A DNA stretch of 64,000 nt from JBBQED01 sp038320345 (GTDB lineage Bacteria; Bacteroidota; Bacteroidia; AKYH767-A; OLB10): NCBI GenBank assembly GCA_038320345.1, contig JBBQED010000015.1, positions 1-64,000 of the forward strand, written 5' to 3'. The position numbers and the translations under genes were made by a program. Under the pieces are notes generated by a model. It was given only the letters and a program-made list of their open reading frames with translations, did not search any database and was not told where the DNA came from. Within the stretch, counting starts at the first letter, position 1. Each line of letters starts with the position of its first letter. Shown piece by piece: positions 16,206-24,458 of this stretch.

Positions 16206-18146
16206 GTGCAAAAGCATCAGGGTATGAGCCGGGTCACCGCCGCCGGTTTGCTGATTACCTTAGGAATCATTTACGGTGATATCGGAACATCTCCGCTTTA
16301 TGTAATGAAAGCAATTGTTGGTAGTGGACCTATCAACGACACTGTGGTTATAGGAGGGATTTCCTGTATTTTCTGGACCCTTACCCTGCAAACTACTATC
16401 AAGTATGTGTTTCTTACGCTTCGTGCAGATAATAAAGGAGAAGGAGGAATATTTTCACTCTATGCGTTAGTTCGTCGCCGTAAAACGCCATGGTTGGTTT
16501 TTCCTGCCATGATTGGAGGAAGTACATTATTGGCGGATGGTATTATTACCCCACCAATTTCAGTTTCATCTGCAATTGAAGGACTTCAAGCTATACGACC
16601 AGATATTCCAACAATTCCCATCGTCATTGGAATCATTACGGGTATGTTTATTATTCAGCGATTCGGAACCAATTTCGTAGGCAAATTTTTTGGTCCTATG
16701 ATGTTGATTTGGTTTTCAATGCTAGGCATTCTTGGTTTGATGAATATGACTGGTAATTTTCATATTCTAGCAGCTTTAAATCCACTTTACGCTCTTGATC
16801 TGTTAGTGAATTATCCAGATGGATTTTGGATTCTTGGCGCAGTATTTCTTTGTACTACAGGAGCAGAAGCTTTGTATAGCGATCTCGGTCATTGCGGTCG
16901 ACAAAATATTCGTGTGAGTTGGATCTTTGTGAAAACTACCTTGGTGCTAAATTATTTTGGGCAAGGCGCATGGTTGATCAATCATGATGGTCAACATTTA
17001 GTGGGAAGAAATCCTTTCTTTGAATTAATGACGCCTTGGTTTTTGCCGATAGGAATTGGCGTTGCAACGGTAGCCGCTGTAATTGCAAGTCAGGCACTCA
17101 TTAGTGGTTCATTCACTTTAATCAACGAAGCTATCCGGTTAAATTTCTGGCCTAAAGTGAAAGTAGTTTACCCAACTGATTTTCGTGGTCAGATATATAT
17201 TCCATCGGTGAACTGGTTGTTGTACTTTGGATGTATCGGTATCGTTTTACATTTTAAAGAATCGAGTGGGATGGAGGCTGCTTATGGTTTGGCGATTGTT
17301 CTGACCATGCTCATGACCACATTATTGCTGACGTATTATTTGTATCTCTATAAATTTCCAACCATTGTTGTAGTGTTGGTATTGATGGTGTACTCAACTA
17401 TTGAATTTGCTTTTTTAGTGGCGAATTTGAGTAAGTTTTCACATGGAGGATGGGTAACACTTCTCGTAGCTACGGGGCTTGTTACGGTAATGATGGTTTT
17501 GTACTATAGTAGGAAAATCAGAAACAGATTGGTGGAATTTGTGCATCTGGATGATTATTTACCACTGATAAATTCCTTGAGTAGCGATAAATCAATTCCT
17601 AAATACGCTACTAACTTGGTGTACTTAACAAGTGCAAATAATAGTAATGAAATTGAAGAGATAGTAATGTTTTCGATTTTGCAGAAATCACCAAAGCGTG
17701 CCGATATTTATTGGTTTGTTCACGTTGATGTATTGGATGAACCTTATACATTGGAATATAAAGTACGTCATCTTCAAGATAATAAAGTTATTCGAATCGA
17801 TTTTCGGGTAGGATTTAGGATTGATCCTCGTGTAAATTTAATGTTCCGTCAAGTGGTTACGGATATGGTAAAGAATAACGAGATCGATATCAGTAGTCGC
17901 TATCCTTCCTTGCATAAAAGAGCATTAGTGGGAGATTTCCGTTTTGTTGTGATGGAGAAATTCCTGAGCCTCGATAATGAACTGCCATGGATTCAAAAGA
18001 TCATCATGGATATTTATTTCTTGTTGAAGAAAGTTTCGTTGCCTGAAGAACGCGCTTTTGGTTTGGATACTAGCTCGGTTACCGTTGAAAAAGTTCCGTT
18101 GATTGTACAGCCTGTAGAAGGATTGAAACTGAAACGGATTATATGA
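16206..18146 (+). CDS. kup: Kup-family potassium uptake transporter
   Basis: A 646-residue inner-membrane K+/H+ symporter. The N-terminal signature is clear: AAGLLITLGIIYGDIGTSPLYV (helix 1), then ADNKGEGGIFSLYALV, TLLADGIITPPISVSSAIEG and the conserved GAEALYSDLGHCG. About twelve membrane helices fill residues 12-435, followed by a ~200-residue cytoplasmic C-terminal domain (from YYSRKIRNR). The GTG at 16206 is a usable start; the ATG at 16224 (MSRVTAAGLL) six codons on is an alternative. It is a single-gene unit, with glnN following after a 364-bp regulatory gap. Confidence 0.95.
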   Translation: MQKHQGMSRVTAAGLLITLGIIYGDIGTSPLYVMKAIVGSGPINDTVVIGGISCIFWTLTLQTTIKYVFLTLRADNKGEGGIFSLYALVRRRKTPWLVFPAMIGGSTLLADGIITPPISVSSAIEGLQAIRPDIPTIPIVIGIITGMFIIQRFGTNFVGKFFGPMMLIWFSMLGILGLMNMTGNFHILAALNPLYALDLLVNYPDGFWILGAVFLCTTGAEALYSDLGHCGRQNIRVSWIFVKTTLVLNYFGQGAWLINHDGQHLVGRNPFFELMTPWFLPIGIGVATVAAVIASQALISGSFTLINEAIRLNFWPKVKVVYPTDFRGQIYIPSVNWLLYFGCIGIVLHFKESSGMEAAYGLAIVLTMLMTTLLLTYYLYLYKFPTIVVVLVLMVYSTIEFAFLVANLSKFSHGGWVTLLVATGLVTVMMVLYYSRKIRNRLVEFVHLDDYLPLINSLSSDKSIPKYATNLVYLTSANNSNEIEEIVMFSILQKSPKRADIYWFVHVDVLDEPYTLEYKVRHLQDNKVIRIDFRVGFRIDPRVNLMFRQVVTDMVKNNEIDISSRYPSLHKRALVGDFRFVVMEKFLSLDNELPWIQKIIMDIYFLLKKVSLPEERAFGLDTSSVTVEKVPLIVQPVEGLKLKRII

Positions 18147-18510
18147 TTTTTTTGAGGCGATGAAGTCACAAGGGCTTCTCTTTCAAATTAGCTCCATGTA
18201 TACTTTTTTCCGGCGAATAGTCGCCTACCTCTGTAGGCTACTTGGCATTTGTAGTGCTTAAAGGCCGGCAATCTCCCCAAATCTAACTTTCCCCCGATTT
18301 TCCTAAAAACTACTTTTTTCCCATAAATCTTACAAAATCTATCGTTTTTTCTCTAAGACCCCCTAAAAAATAGGGGGGTGTTTAAAAATAAATGCCTTTT
18401 TTCTTGATTTACCCCTAAAAATACCAATACCTTTGCCGCCGATCGGTAATTTTATCCCGATTGAAGTAACTAAAACTGAGTCCTACCGTTTAAAACAAAA
18501 AAATAATCCA
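18147..18510 (+). promoter_or_regulatory. Structured upstream region of glnN
   Basis: A 364-bp non-coding gap. It holds two adjacent hairpins (18212-18225: GGCGA, loop ATAG, TCGCC; 18224-18237: CCTAC, loop CTCT, GTAGG) that share two bases and so compete; a perfect inverted repeat at 18359-18377 (CCCCCTA, AAAAA, TAGGGGG); and a second copy of CCCCTAAAAATA at 18412-18423 on the same strand, 52 bp downstream of the first. The promoter at 18404-18435 follows. The inverted and direct repeats are placed like operators for nitrogen control; this is an inference from position only. Confidence 0.5.
18404..18435 (+). promoter_or_regulatory. Putative glnN promoter
   Basis: A TTG at 18404-18406 and a -7 box TACCTTTG at 18428-18435 are separated by 21 bp. 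The box matches TAnnTTTG exactly. The predicted transcript would start near 18440, leaving a leader of about 70 nt before the ATG at 18511. A TTG codon at 18433 lies inside this box and so cannot be the translation start. Confidence 0.5.
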
Positions 18511-20703
18511 ATGGCAATTCTGCGTTTCAAAGCGCTCGAGAAGAGTAGCAATCGTTCTCCGGTAATGGTAAATCCATCTTCTACCAAAGCATCAGACTAT
18601 TACGGAATGAATGTGTTCGACAAAGAAAAGATGCATAAGTATCTTTCTAAAGAAGTTTTCAAACAAGTAATAGAAGCTACTACTACAGGTGTTAAAATTG
18701 ACCGTAAAGTTGCCGAACTCGTTGCAGCGGCAATGAAAAATTGGGCGGTGAGCATGGGTGCTACACATTACACGCACTGGTTCCAGCCTCTAACGGGTAC
18801 CACTGCCGAAAAGCATGATGCTTTTTTTGAATTGAGTGATGATCAACGTGCCATTGAAGCGTTTAGTAGTAGTGCATTGGTTCAGCAAGAACCTGATGCT
18901 TCTTCTTTTCCAAATGGAGGAATTAGAAATACGTTCGAAGCAAGAGGATATACAGCTTGGGATCCTAGTTCTCCTGCTTTTATCATGGAAGGATCAGGTG
19001 GTAAAACATTATGTATCCCAACCATTTTCGTTTCCTATACCGGTGAAACGCTGGACTTCAAAGCTCCATTGCTGAAAGCATTGCATGCATTGAATCAAGC
19101 TGCAATTCCTGTTTGCCAGTATTTCGATAAAAATGTAACGCATGTTTGGTCAACTTTAGGAATTGAACAAGAATATTTTTTAGTGGATATCGATTTGTAT
19201 AATGCTCGTCCCGATTTGGAAATGACCGGCCGAACGCTCTTCGGTGCTCATGCTGCTAAAGGTCAGCAATTGGATGATCATTATTTCGGTTCTATCCCAG
19301 CACGTGCTCTTGCATTCATGATTGATCTTGAAATTGAATCATTGAAGTTGGGGATTCCTCTGAAAACTCGTCATAACGAAGTGGCTCCTTCTCAGTTTGA
19401 ATGTGCTCCTGTTTTTGAAGATATCAATTTAGCCGTTGACCATAATTCATTGTTGATGGATCTCATGGAAAAAATTGCTCGTCGTCATAACTTCAAAGTA
19501 TTGCTTCATGAAAAACCTTATGCAGGAATCAATGGTTCCGGTAAGCATAATAATTGGAGCATGTCAACCAATACCGGCAAGAATTTATTGTCGCCAGGAA
19601 ATTCTCCTAAGAGTAATCTTTGGTTCCTTACTTTCTTTGTGAATACGATTCGTGCAGTTTTTGAACATGCTGATTTGATGCGTGCATCTATTGCATCAGC
19701 CAGTAATGATCATCGCCTTGGTGCTAACGAAGCTCCTCCTGCAATTATGTCCATCTTCCTTGGCGAACAGTTGAGTGCTGTGTTGGATGAGATTGAAAAA
19801 TCAGTGAAGGATAAAAAAATGACTCCTGAAGAGAAAACAGCATTAAAACTGAATATCGGAAAGATCCCTGAAATCCTGTTAGATAATACTGATCGTAATC
19901 GTACTTCTCCTTTTGCTTTTACCGGCAATAAATTTGAATTCCGTGCCGTAGGCTCTTCAGCAAATTGTGGTCATGCGATGACTACTTTAAATACTATCGT
20001 TGCGGATCAATTGAAAAAATTCCATGCAGAAGTAGAAAGCTTAGCAAAAAAAGGAATGAAAACTGATGAAGCGATTTTGAAAGTGTTGCGTAAATATATC
20101 GTTGAGTCAAAAGCTATTCGATTTGAAGGAAATGGTTATAGTGAGGAGTGGAAAAAAGAAGCTAAGAAACGTGGTCTGAATAATATTACTACTACACCAA
20201 CAGCTCTCGATGCATTCGTTTCTAAGAAAACATTGGGAGTATTTGAAGACAATAATATTTTTACACACCGCGAACTCGAAGCACGTCATGAAATCATGCT
20301 GGAGACCTACATTAAGAAGATTCAGATTGAATCACGGGTGATGGCAAATATCGCTATCAATCATATTATTCCTGCTGCTATTCGTTATCAAACTTTACTG
20401 GTAGAAAACGTAGAAGGAATTAAAGATATAGGTCTACCAAAAGAAACGTACAGTGCTCAAGTGGAACTCATCAAAGAAATCTCTTCTCATATCGTGGTGA
20501 TTAAGAAAGAATCTGATGCCATGGTGGAAGCTCGTAAAGCTGCCAATAATATTGAAGATATCCGTGCTCGTGCTATCGCCTATTGTGAAAAAGTAAAATC
20601 ACATTTTGAAGATATCCGCTATCACGTTGACAAACTAGAGCTGATTGTAGACGATGAAAACTGGCCGCTCCCAAAATATCGTGAACTGGTTGCGATCCGT
20701 TAA
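18511..20703 (+). CDS. glnN: Type III glutamine synthetase
   Basis: ATP-dependent amidation of glutamate to glutamine, the ammonium-assimilation step. The product is 730 residues from the ATG at 18511 (MAILRFKALEKSSN), the usual length of the GSIII family; a TTG at 18433 is rejected because it falls in the promoter box. The N-terminal GSIII domain has AVSMGATHYTHWFQP and TAEKHDAFFEL; the catalytic core has GIEQEYFLVD, KTRHNEVAPSQFECAP and GINGSGKHNNWSM, followed by the GSIII C-terminal helical region. It is flanked by its own promoter and a rho-independent terminator, so it is monocistronic. No PII gene is beside it. Works with the glutamate dehydrogenase encoded at 45.4 kb. Confidence 0.96.
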   Translation: MAILRFKALEKSSNRSPVMVNPSSTKASDYYGMNVFDKEKMHKYLSKEVFKQVIEATTTGVKIDRKVAELVAAAMKNWAVSMGATHYTHWFQPLTGTTAEKHDAFFELSDDQRAIEAFSSSALVQQEPDASSFPNGGIRNTFEARGYTAWDPSSPAFIMEGSGGKTLCIPTIFVSYTGETLDFKAPLLKALHALNQAAIPVCQYFDKNVTHVWSTLGIEQEYFLVDIDLYNARPDLEMTGRTLFGAHAAKGQQLDDHYFGSIPARALAFMIDLEIESLKLGIPLKTRHNEVAPSQFECAPVFEDINLAVDHNSLLMDLMEKIARRHNFKVLLHEKPYAGINGSGKHNNWSMSTNTGKNLLSPGNSPKSNLWFLTFFVNTIRAVFEHADLMRASIASASNDHRLGANEAPPAIMSIFLGEQLSAVLDEIEKSVKDKKMTPEEKTALKLNIGKIPEILLDNTDRNRTSPFAFTGNKFEFRAVGSSANCGHAMTTLNTIVADQLKKFHAEVESLAKKGMKTDEAILKVLRKYIVESKAIRFEGNGYSEEWKKEAKKRGLNNITTTPTALDAFVSKKTLGVFEDNNIFTHRELEARHEIMLETYIKKIQIESRVMANIAINHIIPAAIRYQTLLVENVEGIKDIGLPKETYSAQVELIKEISSHIVVIKKESDAMVEARKAANNIEDIRARAIAYCEKVKSHFEDIRYHVDKLELIVDDENWPLPKYRELVAIR

Positions 20704-20724
20704 GTAAAGATAAATTTTGTGGTT

Positions 20725-20753
20725 AAGGCTCATCGAAAGATGGGCCTTTTTTT
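20725..20753 (+). terminator. Rho-independent terminator of glnN
   Basis: Stem AAGGCTCATC, loop GAAA, GATGGGCCTT (10 bp with one G-T wobble), running into seven T residues, 22 bp after the glnN stop. The opposite strand lacks a T tract, so it serves glnN only. Confidence 0.88.
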
Positions 20754-20794
20754 ATGATGATGAGGAACTGAAATAAAATGCAAACGCCTTCATT

Positions 20795-21994
20795 TCAGAG
20801 TATCGATTTTGATAAGCCACGGAATACAATTGCTTGGAGAATCTGAAGTAGGGCGTTAAAGAGTAAAACTGTGGATAATGATTGCGTAGAAAAAATATAG
20901 GGCAAACAAAGAATATTGATTACGATCACACTACTATTGATCAATAAAACTTTTTTCTCCTCATTGATTTTATAAAGGGCATAGATGTAAGGGATCGAAT
21001 AAAAGAAGGGAAGGATAAAAAAGAATCCATAAATCATCATGGTATAATCACCTTCAAAATGATAGCAATAATGCATCAATACTGATCCGAACAAAATCAT
21101 TATCGGAGTTAAAATACTGCCTGCAATTAATAAGTTTAGGGCTACTTTAGATATTGTTTCATCACTCATTCTGTAAAGGTTCTGCAAATAAGGCTGAACG
21201 ATAAAGTAAGCCACCGACTGTCCCATTAAAAGAATACTCATCATGATCTGATAAAAAGCAAGTTGACTCGCAGGCAGAAAATGAGTTGCAATCAGTTGAT
21301 CAGTTCTTGAATGAAGTAACCCCGTGAATCCAATTAAGAAAAAGGGTGCTGCTAATTTTAATTGTGTAAAGTCGAGGCCAATGCTAATCGATAACGGAAA
21401 GTCATTGCGTTGAATCAATCCCATCAGTACTGTTTTAATCACTTCAGCGAGAGTAAAGATTTTGATCAGCATCAAAGTGGATAGTGATGTTTTCCAGAGT
21501 CCAATAGCAGCGATCAGAAAGATTCCGCCTGCTATTTCAGCTATGATAGTATAGTGAAACTTTCGTCTAAATATAATGGCTGGTTCGAATGATTGATAAA
21601 TAAATCTGAAAATAATCCATCCTAAAATCCATACTCCATGAATAAGGGATATAGGAGCAAGGACTAAGATCATAGCAAGAAGAAAGAGAAAAGGTGTTCT
21701 CGATTTTATAGAAGATTGCCAATGAATAACTGCTGCTGATGGATCTAATGAAAAGTTTCTAAGTAGCAGATCTTTTGAACCAAAAACCATCAGGTGTGCC
21801 GCAAGATTCATCCATAAAAATTCCTGAATGAAATCACCCCAAAGGATCGCTCCATACAACCGCACCACTAATAATGAAACTAAAAGACTAATCACTGGTG
21901 TTAATCCTGCACTTACTCCCGTCATCAGGATAGGTAGCAGGCGTTTCCACTGCTTAGATTCCGTAAAGTTCCCTGTACTGTTTAACTGTTTCAT
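20795..21994 (-). CDS. Polysaccharide flippase-like membrane protein (Wzx/MOP superfamily)
   Basis: A 399-residue protein with about twelve hydrophobic helices spaced as in the MOP/oligosaccharide flippase superfamily (for example LLPILMTGVSAGLTPVISLLVSLLVV at the start and the AAPFFLIGFTGLLHSRTDQLIATHFL segment in the middle, which resembles the family's second-half opening). It has no enzymatic motif. It likely moves a lipid-linked glycan across the inner membrane. The ATG overlaps the end of the GT4 gene by 41 bp, so translation is coupled. Last gene of the glycan operon, convergent with glnN. Confidence 0.75.
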   Translation of the reverse strand: MKQLNSTGNFTESKQWKRLLPILMTGVSAGLTPVISLLVSLLVVRLYGAILWGDFIQEFLWMNLAAHLMVFGSKDLLLRNFSLDPSAAVIHWQSSIKSRTPFLFLLAMILVLAPISLIHGVWILGWIIFRFIYQSFEPAIIFRRKFHYTIIAEIAGGIFLIAAIGLWKTSLSTLMLIKIFTLAEVIKTVLMGLIQRNDFPLSISIGLDFTQLKLAAPFFLIGFTGLLHSRTDQLIATHFLPASQLAFYQIMMSILLMGQSVAYFIVQPYLQNLYRMSDETISKVALNLLIAGSILTPIMILFGSVLMHYCYHFEGDYTMMIYGFFFILPFFYSIPYIYALYKINEEKKVLLINSSVIVINILCLPYIFSTQSLSTVLLFNALLQILQAIVFRGLSKSIL

Positions 21995-23027
21995 GGATCA
22001 ATGGTACTGGAGTCGGCACAAAATGGATCGGTTGGCTTAACAGCGAAGTTATGCGGATTTTCATCTCAGCAAGATCACTACAAGGATAAATCATATCTTT
22101 TACAGGATGAAAACCTACCTTAAAACAGACTGTTGGAATTCCTGCGTAGCCGGCTTCCAAGATAGCATGTGAAGAGGCTTCATAACGGCTAGTATGTACG
22201 AAGATTTTACTCTGGTGAAAGAGTTTTAAAATGGTATTATTGGGAATGGCTCCTAATAATGATATGGTAGTAATAAGTCCTTCTTCAGCAATTTGCTGCT
22301 GTAGTTTTTTTCGCAGAGGTCCATCACCCGCCATTGCAACTTTCAGTTGAGGAAAATCTTTTTTAAGGTCTTTAACTAATTCTATAAAAAGATGATATCG
22401 TTTTAATTCAGTAAATGAGCCTGCGGTTACTAAATCATACTGCGTTGTGGAAGTGGTTAGCTGTTCATATTGCTCTGGATTAATGCCTAATGGAATGACC
22501 ATTACGGGTAACTTGGATTGGAAATGTACCGTTAATTGATCAGCAGAAAATTGGGAATTGGCAACAATTTGGAGCTTCTCTTTTTTCATTAGTTTAAGAT
22601 AATGATTGCTCGAGAGTGCATCCTGTCCTAAAATACTTGCAATATGGGTTAAGTTATATCGCGATGCAAATTGCTGTCCTAAATAAGCGGTAGCAGTTAA
22701 CCATAAACTATGGATTACAATTTCAGGATGTTGTTTTCGGATTGCAGCAAAGACTTTCTTTATCTTTAAAAAAGTGAAAATTCTAAAAATACCTCTTTTG
22801 TTTTTTCCTCCTGCACTGTACACGTTAATGCCTTTCCATTGATACCAGCCTTTTTCAAAAGGATATTGAAAACTGAGCACCGTAATGCGTTGAGGACCGA
22901 TTTCTTTAGCCAATGCTTGAATATAACCCTGTACAGAGGGCAAGCAATTAAAATCTAATTCATCCTCGGGAAATCCTGGAGTTAGAATGATGAGATGCTT
23001 ATCGGATTCTGTAAAGTTCCCAGCCAT
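21954..23027 (-). CDS. Glycosyltransferase family 4
   Basis: A 357-residue GT-B fold enzyme. The N-terminal domain opens with HLIILTPGFPEDE; the C-terminal nucleotide-sugar domain begins around residue 190 with VTAGSFTELKRYHLFIELVKDL and holds VAMAGDGPL, then HTSRYEASSHAILEAGYAGIPTV, the E-x7-E motif region that binds the donor. This is the retaining GT4 pattern. Sugar donor and acceptor are unknown. The start (MAGNFTES) lies within the 3' end of the preceding gene (29-bp overlap). The operon with a GT39-like enzyme and a flippase points to a surface glycan. Confidence 0.88.
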   Translation of the reverse strand: MAGNFTESDKHLIILTPGFPEDELDFNCLPSVQGYIQALAKEIGPQRITVLSFQYPFEKGWYQWKGINVYSAGGKNKRGIFRIFTFLKIKKVFAAIRKQHPEIVIHSLWLTATAYLGQQFASRYNLTHIASILGQDALSSNHYLKLMKKEKLQIVANSQFSADQLTVHFQSKLPVMVIPLGINPEQYEQLTTSTTQYDLVTAGSFTELKRYHLFIELVKDLKKDFPQLKVAMAGDGPLRKKLQQQIAEEGLITTISLLGAIPNNTILKLFHQSKIFVHTSRYEASSHAILEAGYAGIPTVCFKVGFHPVKDMIYPCSDLAEMKIRITSLLSQPIHFVPTPVPLIHETVKQYRELYGI

Positions 23028-24420
23028 TCGGGAGTGATTTTAATGAAATTAACCTTCCTTCCACTCTGAGTTTGCGGTAAATTTTTCCGGGCGGAGTATC
23101 TTTATATTGTCGATTGAAACGATTCGGATTGTAAAGGAATAAACTTTCACTTTCCATGATGGCATCTGGATTATTCCAGATATTCACAATCTCCTGCTGT
23201 ACGGAATAAGTATGTAATGCACCATCAATAGAAAAGGTGTACAAAGTTCTATTGGGTTGATGTTTGAGTTCTGACGCAACAATATATTCTTCTTGTTGAT
23301 ATTGATAAAAAGGTCGGATAGCCCTATACGTTAGTCCCATCTGAATTCCGAAAATAACCGTGAGGATGATAAGTTTACTGGTTCTGTTTTTGATGTAACT
23401 AGAAGCAACTTCAAAGCCGGGATAAAGGAACAGTAGTAATAAGGGTAACCCCGGTAGTAAGAAGCGCATATTCTGAAATGGAATTCCAGCCAAATACACT
23501 AAGAATAAAATTAAGGATACAATCCACCATTTCGGAACAGGACTTTTTCGCTTGAAGGAGAAAAATAATAAGAGTCCTGCCGGGAAACAGAACCCAGGAT
23601 GAAAAATCAATGCTAATACATACAATATGTTCGGAAACGTATAGGAGAATGCGCCTTCTTGTGTATTAAATGAAAACTGAAACAGGTAAAGTAGGGACCA
23701 ATTTTTTACCCATGGATGATGCAAAAACGCAAAATTTTCCTGCGCTCTAAGAAAGAAGGAAGGACTGAATGTAAAGATCCCAATGGCAGCGGCAATCAGT
23801 AAGAGCGAAAATTGTTTTTTAAGGAATGGTATGCACGCTGGTATTAGAGGTAAGAGAAAAACTCCCGCAATATATCGAGTCTGAATCGCCATTATTCCTG
23901 CAAATACTGCTAATAATAAAGCCGGTCCTTCTTGCTTACGATCGAAAATTAGTAAATAGTAAAAGAATATTGAAAGAAATGCGCAGCATAACATATCGGA
24001 CATTCCAGTAATGGCTGCTCTAATAAAAAATGGAGAACAGAAGAGTAGAAAGATGGCATAGCGTTGCCTTTGTGTTCCTTCGGGATAAAGTAATTTTAGC
24101 GTCTTACAAAAGAAAATAAAACATACCGCTGCTGAAATTAAACTGACAAATTGCAAGGATAAAATATCAGGTACTAGGAACGATACAAATGCTGTGATCA
24201 CGGGATATCCTACCGGCCAGAAAAATGAGCCGGGTTCTGTTCCTCCAGTTAGAAAAGAAGCAATTGCTTTTGAATACCGTAAATATTCATGGCTGTCCTG
24301 CCCATATAATCCATTGAAACCTGTCAAGCGGCAGATGATCCAAATTAAGGGGATCATCAGGATTACCGGAAGCCAGTAAAAGCGCCAAGTAGATCGGTCT
24401 TTAAGGTTAGGATCTTCCAT
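22999..24420 (-). CDS. GT39/ArnT-like membrane glycosyltransferase
   Basis: A 473-residue protein with about eleven membrane helices and a periplasmic tail. The first loop carries GLYGQDSHEYLRYSKAI, with an acidic Asp in the position of the catalytic residue of GT-C enzymes that use polyprenyl-phosphate sugars; next come PVGYPVITAFVSFL and, later, FQNMRFLLPGLPLLLLFLYP, both typical of the PMT/ArnT-like superfamily. It should transfer a lipid-linked sugar on the periplasmic side. It starts 38 bp after the TonB receptor and overlaps the GT4 gene by 29 bp. The exact acceptor is unknown. Confidence 0.75.
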   Translation of the reverse strand: MEDPNLKDRSTWRFYWLPVILMIPLIWIICRLTGFNGLYGQDSHEYLRYSKAIASFLTGGTEPGSFFWPVGYPVITAFVSFLVPDILSLQFVSLISAAVCFIFFCKTLKLLYPEGTQRQRYAIFLLFCSPFFIRAAITGMSDMLCCAFLSIFFYYLLIFDRKQEGPALLLAVFAGIMAIQTRYIAGVFLLPLIPACIPFLKKQFSLLLIAAAIGIFTFSPSFFLRAQENFAFLHHPWVKNWSLLYLFQFSFNTQEGAFSYTFPNILYVLALIFHPGFCFPAGLLLFFSFKRKSPVPKWWIVSLILFLVYLAGIPFQNMRFLLPGLPLLLLFLYPGFEVASSYIKNRTSKLIILTVIFGIQMGLTYRAIRPFYQYQQEEYIVASELKHQPNRTLYTFSIDGALHTYSVQQEIVNIWNNPDAIMESESLFLYNPNRFNRQYKDTPPGKIYRKLRVEGRLISLKSLPNGWELYRIR

Positions 24421-24458
24421 TGAGTAGGTGAATTTAGTTAACCTATCTACATAAACCG

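Noticed and set aside
18433..18510. N-terminal extension of glnN from a TTG
   Set aside because: The TTG at 18433 is inside the -7 box TACCTTTG and the added residues do not match the family; the ATG at 18511 fits GSIII length.
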